From Paracoccaceae bacterium (GTDB lineage: Bacteria > Pseudomonadota > Alphaproteobacteria > Rhodobacterales > Rhodobacteraceae): a stretch of DNA of 48,240 bases. The stretch is taken from the NCBI GenBank assembly GCA_030625695.1, contig DAOUQK010000001.1, forward strand, positions 1-48,240, read 5' to 3'. Position 1 is the stretch's first letter; the number at the start of each line of letters is the position of its first letter. Positions 9,445-17,572 of this stretch are shown piece by piece. The position numbers and the translations under genes were made by a program. The notes under the pieces are model-generated. The model had not been told where the DNA came from. It did not search any database and saw only the letters and a program-made list of their open reading frames with translations.

Positions 9445-10461
9445 CTATTTCGGATCGGATTTACCATCATAACGACCGGCCCATTCGGCCAGAATCGCCG
9501 CCCGGTTGTTGGCGGCATATTCAAAGTCGTTCTTGATCATTGCGTCCAGCAGCCCTGCGGGGAAATGCTCGACCGGTTTGGCCACGCCGGGATAGGCAAC
9601 CACGGCATAGCCGCCATTGTACATCTCGTTGGCCTTTTTGGTGATGGTCCAGTCGATCAGGGTCTGGGCATCAGCCATATTCGCGGTGCCCGCAACAATT
9701 GCCGATGCTTCCATTTCCCAACCAACACCTTCTGATGGCACGATAATTTCAATTGGCGCACCGGCGGCCTTGGATTTGGCCCCCCGGAAGGCGAAGGAAA
9801 TACCGATAGTGGTCTCACCCGATGCGGCCAGTTTGCAAGGGGCCGAGCCGGAGTGGGTATAACGCGCGATATTGTCGTGCAGCGCGTCCATGTATTCCCA
9901 GCCGCCGTCTTCGCCGAATATCTGCAACCAGCTGGACACGTCCAGAAACCCGGTGCCGGACGAATTCGGGTTCGGCATGATCACATGGCCTGCATAGACC
10001 GGATCAGTCAGGTCTTTCCAACTGGTAGGCGCCGGAACGCCGTTCTTTTCGCCCTCAACCGTGTTATAGCAAACGGCCGCGACCCAGGCGTCGATGCCGG
10101 TCCAATAAGGTGGGTTCGAGGTATCGACAAATTTCGGGTCCAGCTTGTCAACGCCAGCGGGCGCATAGGCCTCAAGCATGCCTTCGCCCTTGAACAGCAA
10201 AAGCGACGTACCCGCCAGGCCCCAGATCACGTCAGCCTGAGGGTTATCCTTTTCCGCCAATAGTTTGGCGGTGACGATCCCGGTGCTATCGCGTACCCAG
10301 TTGATGGTGATATCCGGGTGATCCGCGTTAAAGGCGGCGGCGTATTTCTTAAGGTCCTCGGCCTCGATGGCGGTGTAGACCGTCAGATCGCCAGCCAACG
10401 CGTTGCTGGCAAGGCCAAGGCTCATGGCGCAGGCCATAGTCAGTTTGGTAAACGTTCTCAT
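9445..10461 (-). CDS. aepX: ABC transporter substrate-binding protein, 2-aminoethylphosphonate type (AepX/PhnS2-like)
   Basis: A 338-residue periplasmic receptor. The signal peptide MRTFTKLTMACAMSLGLASN ends at ALA, followed by DLTVYTAIEAEDLKKY. The mature sequence contains WVRDSTGIVTAKLLAEK and ADVIWGLAGTSLLLF, which I recognise from the putative 2-aminoethylphosphonate-binding family (TIGR03261-type, AepX). It is related to iron-type class II receptors, but no Tyr pair for iron stands out. The ATG at 10461 is chosen because GGGAGAG lies seven bases upstream. It sits 74 bases after the Liv operon on the same strand, and no phosphonate catabolic gene (phnW, phnX, phnY, phnA) is in the window. 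Confidence 0.8.
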   Translation of the reverse strand: MRTFTKLTMACAMSLGLASNALAGDLTVYTAIEAEDLKKYAAAFNADHPDITINWVRDSTGIVTAKLLAEKDNPQADVIWGLAGTSLLLFKGEGMLEAYAPAGVDKLDPKFVDTSNPPYWTGIDAWVAAVCYNTVEGEKNGVPAPTSWKDLTDPVYAGHVIMPNPNSSGTGFLDVSSWLQIFGEDGGWEYMDALHDNIARYTHSGSAPCKLAASGETTIGISFAFRGAKSKAAGAPIEIIVPSEGVGWEMEASAIVAGTANMADAQTLIDWTITKKANEMYNGGYAVVAYPGVAKPVEHFPAGLLDAMIKNDFEYAANNRAAILAEWAGRYDGKSDPK

Positions 10462-10535
10462 GTTTTGCTCTCCCTGTTTCATCATGCGTTTTATCGTCTG
10501 ATTTGAGATGAAAAAGCAAATGATTTGATAAGGGA

Positions 10536-11240
10536 TCAGTGACCGAAATAGGCCTCGGTCAGTTTCGGGTCATCCCGCAGGCTCTCTACTGTCCCTTCGA
10601 TCTGGACTGCCCCCGCTTCCAGCACATAAAGCCGTTCGGCCAAAGTCATGGCGAAATTGGCGTTCTGTTCGGTGATCACAATTGTGGTGCCAAATTCATC
10701 TCGCAAACGACGCAGAACTTCGGCGATCTCAAGACAGACCTTGGGGGCCAGGCCGATGGTGGGTTCATCCACCAAAAGCAACTTTGGACTGGTCATCAGG
10801 GCGCGCCCCAGCGACACCATTTGTCGTTCACCGCCTGATTGGGTCATCGTTTCCTGATTTTCACGTTCTTCCAGACGCGGGAACAACTTGTGCACCATAT
10901 CCAGATTACGTTCGATATCATCGCGCGCGGTATATGCCCCGACCATCAGATTGTCGCGTACCGTCATATACGGGAACAGGTTAAACCGCTCGGTGGCATA
11001 GCCGACTCCAAGCCGGACAATTGCCGGGCTTCCAAGTCCGGTCAGAACGTTATCGCCGAGCTTGATCACCCCGGTGGTTTTGGTCAGCCCCATAATACTG
11101 TCCAAAAGGGTGGATTTTCCCGCGCCATTGGCGCCGACAATGGCGATGATTTCGCCCTGAGCCACCGAGATATTCACCTTGTGCAACGCCTGAGCCTTGC
11201 CATAAAACGCCGACAGGTTTTCGACCGTCAAAAAACCCAT
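10536..11240 (-). CDS. livF: Liv-type ABC transporter ATP-binding protein LivF
   Basis: A 234-residue ATPase with Walker A GANGAGKST, a signature seen as QSGGERQMVSLGRAL, and Walker B LLLVDEPTIGLAP. The short C-terminus without regulatory domain and the phrase ITEQNANFAMTLAERLYVLE are characteristic of LivF. It pairs with LivG, whose stop overlaps its ATG by one base, to power the LivH-LivM channel. The symbol is used for the family; the transported compound need not be a branched-chain amino acid, since relatives carry urea, short amides and other amino compounds. It is the last gene of this block, and no terminator is obvious before the phosphonate-type receptor gene. Confidence 0.9.
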   Translation of the reverse strand: MGFLTVENLSAFYGKAQALHKVNISVAQGEIIAIVGANGAGKSTLLDSIMGLTKTTGVIKLGDNVLTGLGSPAIVRLGVGYATERFNLFPYMTVRDNLMVGAYTARDDIERNLDMVHKLFPRLEERENQETMTQSGGERQMVSLGRALMTSPKLLLVDEPTIGLAPKVCLEIAEVLRRLRDEFGTTIVITEQNANFAMTLAERLYVLEAGAVQIEGTVESLRDDPKLTEAYFGH

Positions 11241-11971
11241 TACGCGACCCCCAGATACGACGACCGCACGTTCGGGTCACTGATCACGTCGGCATAAGCG
11301 CCTTCAGCGATCTTGCTGCCATAGTTGATGGCGATGGCCCTATCAATCAGCGGCTCCAGCGCCCCAAGGTCATGGGAGACGATCAGAAACGTCATTCCGT
11401 CCCGGCGCATTTGCTGGATCAATTCGCCAATCTGGGATATCTCGCCTTTGGTCAACCCGGCAAACACCTCGTCCAGCAACATCACCGAAGGGCCGGTGGC
11501 CATGGTCCTTGCCATCTCCAACTTGCGCAGGTCGCCCATCGAAAGCTCATCCGGGCGGCGGTTCAGATCGTTTTCGGAGAACCCGACGCTCAGCGCCAGT
11601 TCAATTTCGCGATCGCGGTCCGGCCCTTGGGTTATCATTTTCCAGATGCTGTCAGGCATCAGCCCGACTCGGATGTTTTCCACCACACTCATGTCGCCAA
11701 ACGGGCGCGGCACCTGATAGGTCCGGCTAACCCCGCGCCTGATCCGTGCGGGTGTGCTCAGATCACCAATATCCTCGCCATAAAGGCGGATAGTGCCGGA
11801 ATTCTGGCGCAACTCGCCCATGATCTGCGAAAAAATTGTAGTTTTCCCGGCGCCATTGGGGCCGATCAGTCCAACCGACTGGCCCTGTTCGATATGAAAC
11901 GAAACGTCATCCGTCGCCGTCAGTCCGCCAAAGCGTTTGACCAAATTGGTGATTTCCAAAGGATGGCTCAT
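11240..11971 (-). CDS. livG: Liv-type ABC transporter ATP-binding protein LivG
   Basis: A 243-residue ATPase with Walker A GPNGAGKTT, the LivG-type signature LSMGDLRKLEMARTM and Walker B VMLLDEVFAGL. The Q-loop region and GVSRTYQVPRPF are typical of LivG. The ATG at 11971 overlaps the LivM stop (ATGA) and has GGGGAA upstream, so the longer possible reading from 12001 is not used. It forms the ATPase heterodimer with LivF. Confidence 0.9.
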   Translation of the reverse strand: MSHPLEITNLVKRFGGLTATDDVSFHIEQGQSVGLIGPNGAGKTTIFSQIMGELRQNSGTIRLYGEDIGDLSTPARIRRGVSRTYQVPRPFGDMSVVENIRVGLMPDSIWKMITQGPDRDREIELALSVGFSENDLNRRPDELSMGDLRKLEMARTMATGPSVMLLDEVFAGLTKGEISQIGELIQQMRRDGMTFLIVSHDLGALEPLIDRAIAINYGSKIAEGAYADVISDPNVRSSYLGVA

Positions 11972-12915
11972 GCGCTTTTCCCCGGTTTGAATCGTTCCCA
12001 TGCCTGCATGACGATGTGGTAGATGCCCTTGGGCTGATACATGTAGAGTAACAAAGCAATGCCGCCATAGATGAAATACCGCTCGGCCCCGGGCAGATAC
12101 GGGCGCAGGTATTCCAATAGATACGTCAGGAAAAATGCGCCCACCATGGGGCCGATGATTGTGGACGATCCGCCAATCAATGCCGCCACAATGATGGTAA
12201 AGACAAAGTTGATATCAAACAGCGCGCGCGGCGCGATGGACCCGAGATAATGCACATAAAACGCGCCCCCCAGCCCGGCGACAAAGGCACCAGTAAGGAA
12301 GGCAAACAGCTTGAGGCGCGTGGTGCTGAGGCCTGAGCCCAACACTGAATCCTCGCTCATGCCAATAGCACTTAGGGCCGTGCCGACCCGTGTGCGCATC
12401 AACAACCACATGGATATTGCCACTGCCAACATCAGTGACAGGGACATGTAATAGCCGTTCACAGCGCCGCGTGTCAGCGTCTGGATGCCCGACATGCCAC
12501 GGGTGCCACCGGTCAGGTCGGGGCGGATCACCTGCACCAGCTGATAGATAAGTTCCATGAACGCCAGTGTCACCAGCGCGAAATAGCTGCCCCTGATACG
12601 CAAGGCTGGCAGGATGAACAACGTGCTGGCGATCATGGTCACGACGACGGCAATGGGGATCGAGATTTCAATCGCCACATCAAACCGCTTGGTCAGGATC
12701 GCCGTGGTATACGCACCGATGCCAATCAGGAACGGGTGACCAAAGCTGATATAGCCTGTACGCCCCGACAGAACATCCCACGAGATTGCAAAGACCGCCA
12801 GAAAGTTGGCGAATATAAACGTGCGCAGCGTGCCTTTACTGACCAGTTCGGGCATGGCGTACATCAACGCGATAAACCCGGCCCACATTGCGAAATGATA
12901 CCAACGCAGACCCAT
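11968..12915 (-). CDS. livM: Liv-type ABC transporter permease LivM
   Basis: A 315-residue permease with about nine hydrophobic segments and the LivM motifs GRTGYISFGHPFLIGIGAY and RIRGSYFALVTLAF. The conserved GGxGTxxGP-type loop appears as ALIGGSSTIIGPMVGAF. The start ATG at 12915 lies two bases after the LivH stop, with GGGAGGAG just before it; this is favoured over an in-frame codon seven residues upstream. It partners LivH in the membrane channel. Confidence 0.9.
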   Translation of the reverse strand: MGLRWYHFAMWAGFIALMYAMPELVSKGTLRTFIFANFLAVFAISWDVLSGRTGYISFGHPFLIGIGAYTTAILTKRFDVAIEISIPIAVVVTMIASTLFILPALRIRGSYFALVTLAFMELIYQLVQVIRPDLTGGTRGMSGIQTLTRGAVNGYYMSLSLMLAVAISMWLLMRTRVGTALSAIGMSEDSVLGSGLSTTRLKLFAFLTGAFVAGLGGAFYVHYLGSIAPRALFDINFVFTIIVAALIGGSSTIIGPMVGAFFLTYLLEYLRPYLPGAERYFIYGGIALLLYMYQPKGIYHIVMQAWERFKPGKSA

Positions 12916-12916
12916 G

Positions 12917-13768
12917 TCAAAGCTCCTCCCGGCCAAAAAGCCCTTGCGGACGGATCACCAGAACGCCGATGATCAGCACCATGGTAAACACCCCGCGCAG
13001 TTCTGGTGCGATCATGGCCGTGACGATAATCTCCATGAAACCAATGATATGCGCGACAATCAGCGTGCCTATAATGGACCCGATACCACCAACAATCACA
13101 ATCGCCACCGAGATGATCAGAGGCGCCACCCACATGCTGGGGGTCAACTGAGTGTAACTGGCGAAAAACACCCCGGCCAAAGCACCCAAAGCACCGGATA
13201 TGCCCCAGGTAATCATGTTGATCCGGTCCGAATCAATGCCCGAAATCGCCGCGCCTTTGGCGTCCATCGACACCGCTTGCATGGCCCGCCCGGTGTGGGT
13301 TTTGTTGACGAAGAAATACAGGCTGATCAGGATCGCCCAACTGACAATCGCCGCCAGTAGGTTGGAATATGGAATGGTCGCACCGGCCAATCTTTCGACC
13401 CCGGGAATAATCGGTAGCAGGATTTTGGAACTGTCACCAAACGCCAGAATGACCCCGGATTGCAGCACAATCGCCAGGATCAAAGTGGAAATCTCAATCG
13501 CCACATGGTCGCCCTTGAGCGGTTTGACGATCATCCGATACTTGGCCAAGCCCATAGCTGCGCCAACAATCACCGCCAGCAACACGCCAACCAGTTTGGG
13601 CATGCCCATCATCTGTGCGAAATAGAAATACACATAGCCGCCAATCAGCAGATACGCGCCATAAGCCAGGTTCAGAACGCGACCGATACTGAAGATCAGC
13701 GTGAACCCCATGGCAATCAGCGCATAAAGCCCGCTGAGCAAAAGCCCCTGAATAATAATCTGCGTCAT
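12917..13768 (-). CDS. livH: Liv-type ABC transporter permease LivH
   Basis: A 283-residue permease with eight or so hydrophobic segments and the family features GLYALIAMGFTLIFSIGRVLN near the N-terminus and VGGIGSIIGTLIVAHIIGF near the C-terminus. Length is normal for LivH. Two hairpins lie between it and the upstream binding-protein gene. It is the first of four tightly linked transporter genes (H-M-G-F) on the minus strand. Confidence 0.9.
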   Translation of the reverse strand: MTQIIIQGLLLSGLYALIAMGFTLIFSIGRVLNLAYGAYLLIGGYVYFYFAQMMGMPKLVGVLLAVIVGAAMGLAKYRMIVKPLKGDHVAIEISTLILAIVLQSGVILAFGDSSKILLPIIPGVERLAGATIPYSNLLAAIVSWAILISLYFFVNKTHTGRAMQAVSMDAKGAAISGIDSDRINMITWGISGALGALAGVFFASYTQLTPSMWVAPLIISVAIVIVGGIGSIIGTLIVAHIIGFMEIIVTAMIAPELRGVFTMVLIIGVLVIRPQGLFGREEL

Positions 13769-13855
13769 CCGCGCCTGCCTGCCCTTGCCGTGTATCCGGC
13801 TTCAGGCCTGTCTGGCCTGAAAAACCGCGGAAATTATCTGGAATTACCTGCAATC

Positions 13856-13909
13856 GGTCGGGCACCTGGAATGCCCGACCGGCTGGCGGCGCGACCAAGT
13901 CGCGCCGCC
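13856..13909 (-). terminator. Paired GC-rich hairpins between livJ-like and livH genes
   Basis: Two consecutive stem-loops occupy the gap after the binding-protein stop. One is GGCGGCGCGA / TCGCGCCGCC (13885-13909), the other GGTCGGGC / GCCCGACC (13856-13880). Neither has a T tract on the minus strand, so they look like mRNA-stabilising or attenuating structures that raise receptor expression over the channel genes, not full terminators. Confidence 0.6.
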
Positions 13910-13918
13910 TGGGTTGGT

Positions 13919-15202
13919 TTACTTCTTGACCCAGCTGGGCAGAACAAACTCACCTGTTTTGAACTTGTCAGGATAGACAACGGCGTTTGTGCCGTCTTCA
14001 TACCACTGGATCACCACCATCGAAGGCGCGCCTTCGTCATAAGGCTCGGTGATGTCAAAACGGATGTTGTGCGGATAGGCCCGGCCGGTGCGCGGCTCAA
14101 TCTCGTCATTGCCCCACCAGCCCCAACGCAGCCACATTTCGCCGTCTTTCTTAAAGATATCGTCCTGCTTTTCCATCGCAGGAACCCAGGCATCAAGTTC
14201 AAACCCGCCAGCCTCTTCGGCAGCGGCCATTGCCTGCTTCAACCCGTGATAGGCGTTATAGCCGTTGAAATGCGGGATCGAGGGCCGTGTATCGTAACGT
14301 GCCTGATATTGCGCAAGGAACTCGGCATTGACCGGGTCCAGCGCAAAGCCAAGCGACGGCACCGGCGACAAGGTCGAGATGCCACCACCGGCACCACCTG
14401 TGTCTTCCCAGAACTCATGACCAAGGGCCGCGACATTGACGCCGGTCATGCCCATCGGCACTTGCAGTTTCACATATTGGCTGGAAACCACCTGAGAGTT
14501 GACGGATGAGACGAGATAGATGAAATCCGCGCCCGAGGCTTCGGCTTTGGCGAATATCGGCGCGAAATCATTGGTGGTGATGTCAAACGAAATGATTTCT
14601 GTCACGTCTATGCCGGCATTGGGTGCCAGTGCTTCGGTCACAAGGCCGGTGATCGCGCCGCCAAAGGCAGTGTCTTCGGCCAAAATGACCACCGAGTCCC
14701 AGCCCATCTTTTCCTTAAGAACGTCTTTGCCAAAGTCGATGTAAAGCGTGGCAAGGGCCTCGTCCGAGGCAATGTTCATGAAATAGGGCCGCATCGAATC
14801 ATAATCATCGACAATCATGTCGATGATGCCCACATACGACGTCCATGTATCCAAAGTCGGGATCTGGAATTCCTGCATTCTCGGCAGCCAACCCAAGCTT
14901 ACATCGTCAATCGAGCCGGAAATGATAAAGTCGACCTCTTCGGTCTCGGCCAGAAATTCATAAGCTTTGACGCCTTCGGTCACGTCCTCGCCGGTGTCGG
15001 CCTTGACCAATACAATCTGTTGACCAAGAACGCCGCCTTTGGCGTTCAACTCGTCAATCGCCATCTCGGCACCGCGCAAGGTGCTAAGGCCGGTGTCGGA
15101 TGAAAGCGAGCCGATAAAGCCCACCTTGATCTCGGCTGATGCGGCTGTGGCCATCAGGGCCATGGCCCCCAAAAGCGCAGCACTATTTCTTAGAATTGTC
15201 AT
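13919..15202 (-). CDS. Liv-type ABC transporter substrate-binding protein (peripla_BP family)
   Basis: A 427-residue periplasmic receptor with signal peptide MTILRNSAALLGAMALMATA ending at ASA, then EIKVGFIGSLSSDTGLSTLRGAEMAIDELN, the type I LivJ/FmdD-like fold. At over 400 residues it is longer than classical LivJ and resembles receptors for amides or atypical amino compounds. The ATG at 15202 follows a GGGG ribosome site; the longer reading from 15289 would run through the operator. A CTGTATACAG palindrome sits about 42 bases upstream, the same site found at the ligase/oxidase and Glx promoters. The importer is therefore likely co-regulated with the BMC genes and supplies their substrate (inference). 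Confidence 0.87.
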   Translation of the reverse strand: MTILRNSAALLGAMALMATAASAEIKVGFIGSLSSDTGLSTLRGAEMAIDELNAKGGVLGQQIVLVKADTGEDVTEGVKAYEFLAETEEVDFIISGSIDDVSLGWLPRMQEFQIPTLDTWTSYVGIIDMIVDDYDSMRPYFMNIASDEALATLYIDFGKDVLKEKMGWDSVVILAEDTAFGGAITGLVTEALAPNAGIDVTEIISFDITTNDFAPIFAKAEASGADFIYLVSSVNSQVVSSQYVKLQVPMGMTGVNVAALGHEFWEDTGGAGGGISTLSPVPSLGFALDPVNAEFLAQYQARYDTRPSIPHFNGYNAYHGLKQAMAAAEEAGGFELDAWVPAMEKQDDIFKKDGEMWLRWGWWGNDEIEPRTGRAYPHNIRFDITEPYDEGAPSMVVIQWYEDGTNAVVYPDKFKTGEFVLPSWVKK

Positions 15203-15243
15203 TATTTCCCCCTGTTTTGTTGGTTCGATATCTTTTTCGTATC

Positions 15244-15253
15244 CTGTATACAG
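15244..15253. promoter_or_regulatory. Putative GntR operator in the livJ-like promoter (site 1)
   Basis: Perfect palindrome CTGTATACAG, within a longer imperfect dyad (TTCGTATCC...GTACACGAA). On the minus strand a TTGACA (15272-15277) lies 17-18 bases before the site, so the palindrome overlaps the expected -10 region, which fits repression by the GntR-family protein encoded at 27580. Confidence 0.6.
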
Positions 15254-15344
15254 TACACGAAGGCGGTATTCTGTCAACAAGCCTAGCACCTTGGGCCTTC
15301 GAATGCTTGGGAAATCCCATTTGCCGGCTGTGCGGCTTTAGTGG

Positions 15345-15758
15345 TCAGTCAAATTCAATCACGCCTTGTGGGTCGTGAATAATTGCATCGACAGATATTT
15401 CCACCATCATTCCGGGGGTTGTCAGCCCAGCCTCGACCGCCGTTGTGACTGGTAAAATGCCGTCGAACACTTCGCCATGGGCTTTGACAAATCCAGCCGC
15501 TGCGGCCTGCATATCCGAAAGAAACACGGTCGTTCGCACCACATGGCGCATGTCCGCGCCCACCTCTTTCAACGCGTCATCAATCCGCTTTAACGCGAAT
15601 ATTGTCTGCGCATACGCATCATTTGGCGCATGCAGCTTACCGCTTGGTTCTATCGCCGTGGTGCCGGCCACAAACACAAACGGGCCAACCCGCTTGGCCC
15701 GCGCATACGATCCGATTTCTTCAAACCGCCCGCCGGACTGGACAATCCGCAGGGTCAT
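15345..15758 (-). CDS. Rid-family (YjgF/YER057c/UK114) protein of the BMC operon
   Basis: A 137-residue single-domain Rid protein, with VGPFVFVAGTTAIEPSGKL near the N-terminus and MMVEISVDAIIHDP at the C-terminus. Rid enzymes hydrolyse reactive enamines and imines released by amine- or amino-acid-oxidising enzymes. The substrate Arg that RidA normally carries in a P-A-R-T/S stretch is not seen: the corresponding residues read LPVTTAVEAGL. It may therefore belong to a divergent Rid subgroup without classical imine deaminase activity. Its ATG overlaps the stop of the malate-dehydrogenase-like gene (ATGA), so it is the last cistron of the BMC operon. A link to imines from the FAD oxidase is inference. 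Confidence 0.85.
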   Translation of the reverse strand: MTLRIVQSGGRFEEIGSYARAKRVGPFVFVAGTTAIEPSGKLHAPNDAYAQTIFALKRIDDALKEVGADMRHVVRTTVFLSDMQAAAAGFVKAHGEVFDGILPVTTAVEAGLTTPGMMVEISVDAIIHDPQGVIEFD

Positions 15759-16942
15759 TTCAGGCCCAAACGGACACGAATCGCATCGGCGGCAGCATGC
15801 AGGGCGGCGTGTTCGGTATCGGTAAGGGTCAGTTGTTCCACCTTCACCAGCCCGCTTTGACCCAGATGGGCGGGGACGCCCAGAACCACGCCGTTGACGC
15901 CAAATTCTCCTTCCAACATGACCGATACAGGCACCGGGCCGGTCCGCGCCCCGCGAATATGATCCAGCAATTCGACCGAAGAATGCGCCGGTGCAATCGT
16001 CGCCGACCCGGTCTTGCGCAAGGCAACAACCTGTCCGCCACCAGTGATCGCGTCCTTCACGCAGGCGTCAATCTGCTCTTGCGTAAGGTATATATCCAAC
16101 GGTCGCCCCTTGATGCGCGCATGCGACGGGATTGGCGCCATTTCATCGCCGTGGCTGCCCAGAGTAAACGCAGATACATCGCCCGGATTAACCCCGGCGG
16201 CCTGCGCCAAAGCATTACGGAACCGCGAGGAATCCAGCGTCCCGGCCATGCCCAAAACCCGTTCGCGGGGAAACCCCGTGGCGCGCAGCATTTCGACCGT
16301 CATTTCGTCCAGGGGGTTGGTCACCACAATCACAATCGCCCCGGGGGCCTGCGATTTGATCGCTTCGGCGGTGGAATGGATCACCCGCTTGTTGGTCTCG
16401 ATCAGGTCGGCCCGGGTCATCCCCGGACCGCGGGCGCGCCCCGCTGTCACCACAATGACCTCGGCTCCCGACACCATGTTCAGTGATGTGCCGCCAGTGA
16501 CCCGCGCACGGGTTCGGGTGATGCCGCTGGCGTGGTTGAGGTCCAGCGCGGTCGCTTCGGCGACGCCGGGTGCGATATCAATCAGGGCTATTTCATCGGC
16601 GATATCGGTATTGGCGGCAAGGTGGGCAATGTTGCTGCCAACGCCGCCCGCGCCAACCAGCGCGATTTTACTGAACCGTCTGGCACTTGGGGCTGGTTGT
16701 TTGCCGGGTGCCACCCATTTTGGCGATCGGCGGTAAAGGGCGCGGCGCATTGAGGTGGCACCATCGCTGCGCGCGGGCGTCGGCATTTCCAACGGCCCGT
16801 CCAGCAGTTTGATGCCATTACGTGCCGCCGTCTCAACCGCCAATGCGGTGACGATATCACCGGGTAAGACTTCGAACACCAGACGTCCACGCTGGCGCGC
16901 GTCCTCGATCAATTCCGAGCCTATGACACGCGGTTTGGCCAC
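15755..16942 (-). CDS. Malate/lactate dehydrogenase-family enzyme with N-terminal BMC-associated extension
   Basis: A 395-residue protein, about 80 longer than normal LDH/MDH. From about residue 90 it has the NAD-binding motif VGAGGVGSNIAHLAA, the mobile loop with Arg171 (RARGPGMTR, as in malate-type enzymes), VTNPLD, Asp237 and Arg240, and the catalytic His264 in LGSHGDEM. All key residues are present, so it should be active on malate/oxaloacetate or a related 2-hydroxyacid. Residues 1-52 form a small module with LPGDIVTALAVETAARNGIK, resembling extensions on other BMC enzymes. A Pro/Arg-rich linker (53-88) follows and may help encapsulation. GTG is the start, directly after the BMC-T stop. 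A role in NADH reoxidation inside the shell is inference. Confidence 0.83.
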   Translation of the reverse strand: MAKPRVIGSELIEDARQRGRLVFEVLPGDIVTALAVETAARNGIKLLDGPLEMPTPARSDGATSMRRALYRRSPKWVAPGKQPAPSARRFSKIALVGAGGVGSNIAHLAANTDIADEIALIDIAPGVAEATALDLNHASGITRTRARVTGGTSLNMVSGAEVIVVTAGRARGPGMTRADLIETNKRVIHSTAEAIKSQAPGAIVIVVTNPLDEMTVEMLRATGFPRERVLGMAGTLDSSRFRNALAQAAGVNPGDVSAFTLGSHGDEMAPIPSHARIKGRPLDIYLTQEQIDACVKDAITGGGQVVALRKTGSATIAPAHSSVELLDHIRGARTGPVPVSVMLEGEFGVNGVVLGVPAHLGQSGLVKVEQLTLTDTEHAALHAAADAIRVRLGLK

Positions 16943-17569
16943 TTAGGCGGCCTTTCCGTCGACCGCTTCAATCGCCGCCACCGCGGCGTCCATCCCGGCC
17001 TTGACTGAATCTTCTGAGCCGGAAATGAACAGGCGGCCATAGCGCCCCACCGCGCGGACCTCGACGATATCGATTTCCGAGGCCTTTTCGGCCTCATTCG
17101 CGGCGATAGAGATATAGGCCGCCGGGGCGCATTCGATGATACCAAGCGTCTGGCCCGGGACCAACAACGCACCCTTGCGCCATTTGTTAAGCAATTGCGC
17201 CTGATAGGGTTCGACCGAAGTGATGATCTGGGTGGTGCCGATATGCGGCTTGATCCGGTCGGCCATGGTAGCACCAAGTTCGTCCAGTATGGCATCCCTT
17301 GCGGCAGACACTTCGGCGTTTGACCGCGAACGAAGGATGAAGAACCCGAATTCCCGTTCCACTAATTGCGTCGTTGCCTCAACCGAACTGGCCTTTAGCG
17401 CCCGGTCAATCAGGGTGAACACACCGTTGCCGGGGGCAAATTCGCCGATCAGCACCGTGTCGCCCGAGAGCGGAACCGAGCCTTGCACGGTCGCGCCGTT
17501 ATAGGCGGCGAACTTGGGCTGCAGATTGTCGATCTGCATCAGGGCACGGATGATTATGTCGCTGCTCAT
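16943..17569 (-). CDS. BMC-T tandem-domain shell protein
   Basis: A 208-residue protein with two BMC domains, the trimeric pseudohexamer type (EutL/CsoS1D/PduB class). The second domain is clear: LGIIECAPAAYISIAANEAE and the end VRAVGRYGRLFISGSEDSV are textbook BMC sequence. The first half (about 1-100) is more divergent, with ALMQIDNLQPKFAAYNGATV and ending FFILRSRSNAEVSAARDAI. Such proteins form gated pores in the shell. It lies three bases downstream of the aldehyde dehydrogenase gene, with GGAGAA as ribosome site, and abuts the GTG of the dehydrogenase gene. With BMC-H and BMC-P elsewhere in the operon it completes a minimal three-type shell. Confidence 0.85.
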   Translation of the reverse strand: MSSDIIIRALMQIDNLQPKFAAYNGATVQGSVPLSGDTVLIGEFAPGNGVFTLIDRALKASSVEATTQLVEREFGFFILRSRSNAEVSAARDAILDELGATMADRIKPHIGTTQIITSVEPYQAQLLNKWRKGALLVPGQTLGIIECAPAAYISIAANEAEKASEIDIVEVRAVGRYGRLFISGSEDSVKAGMDAAVAAIEAVDGKAA

Positions 17570-17572
17570 GGG

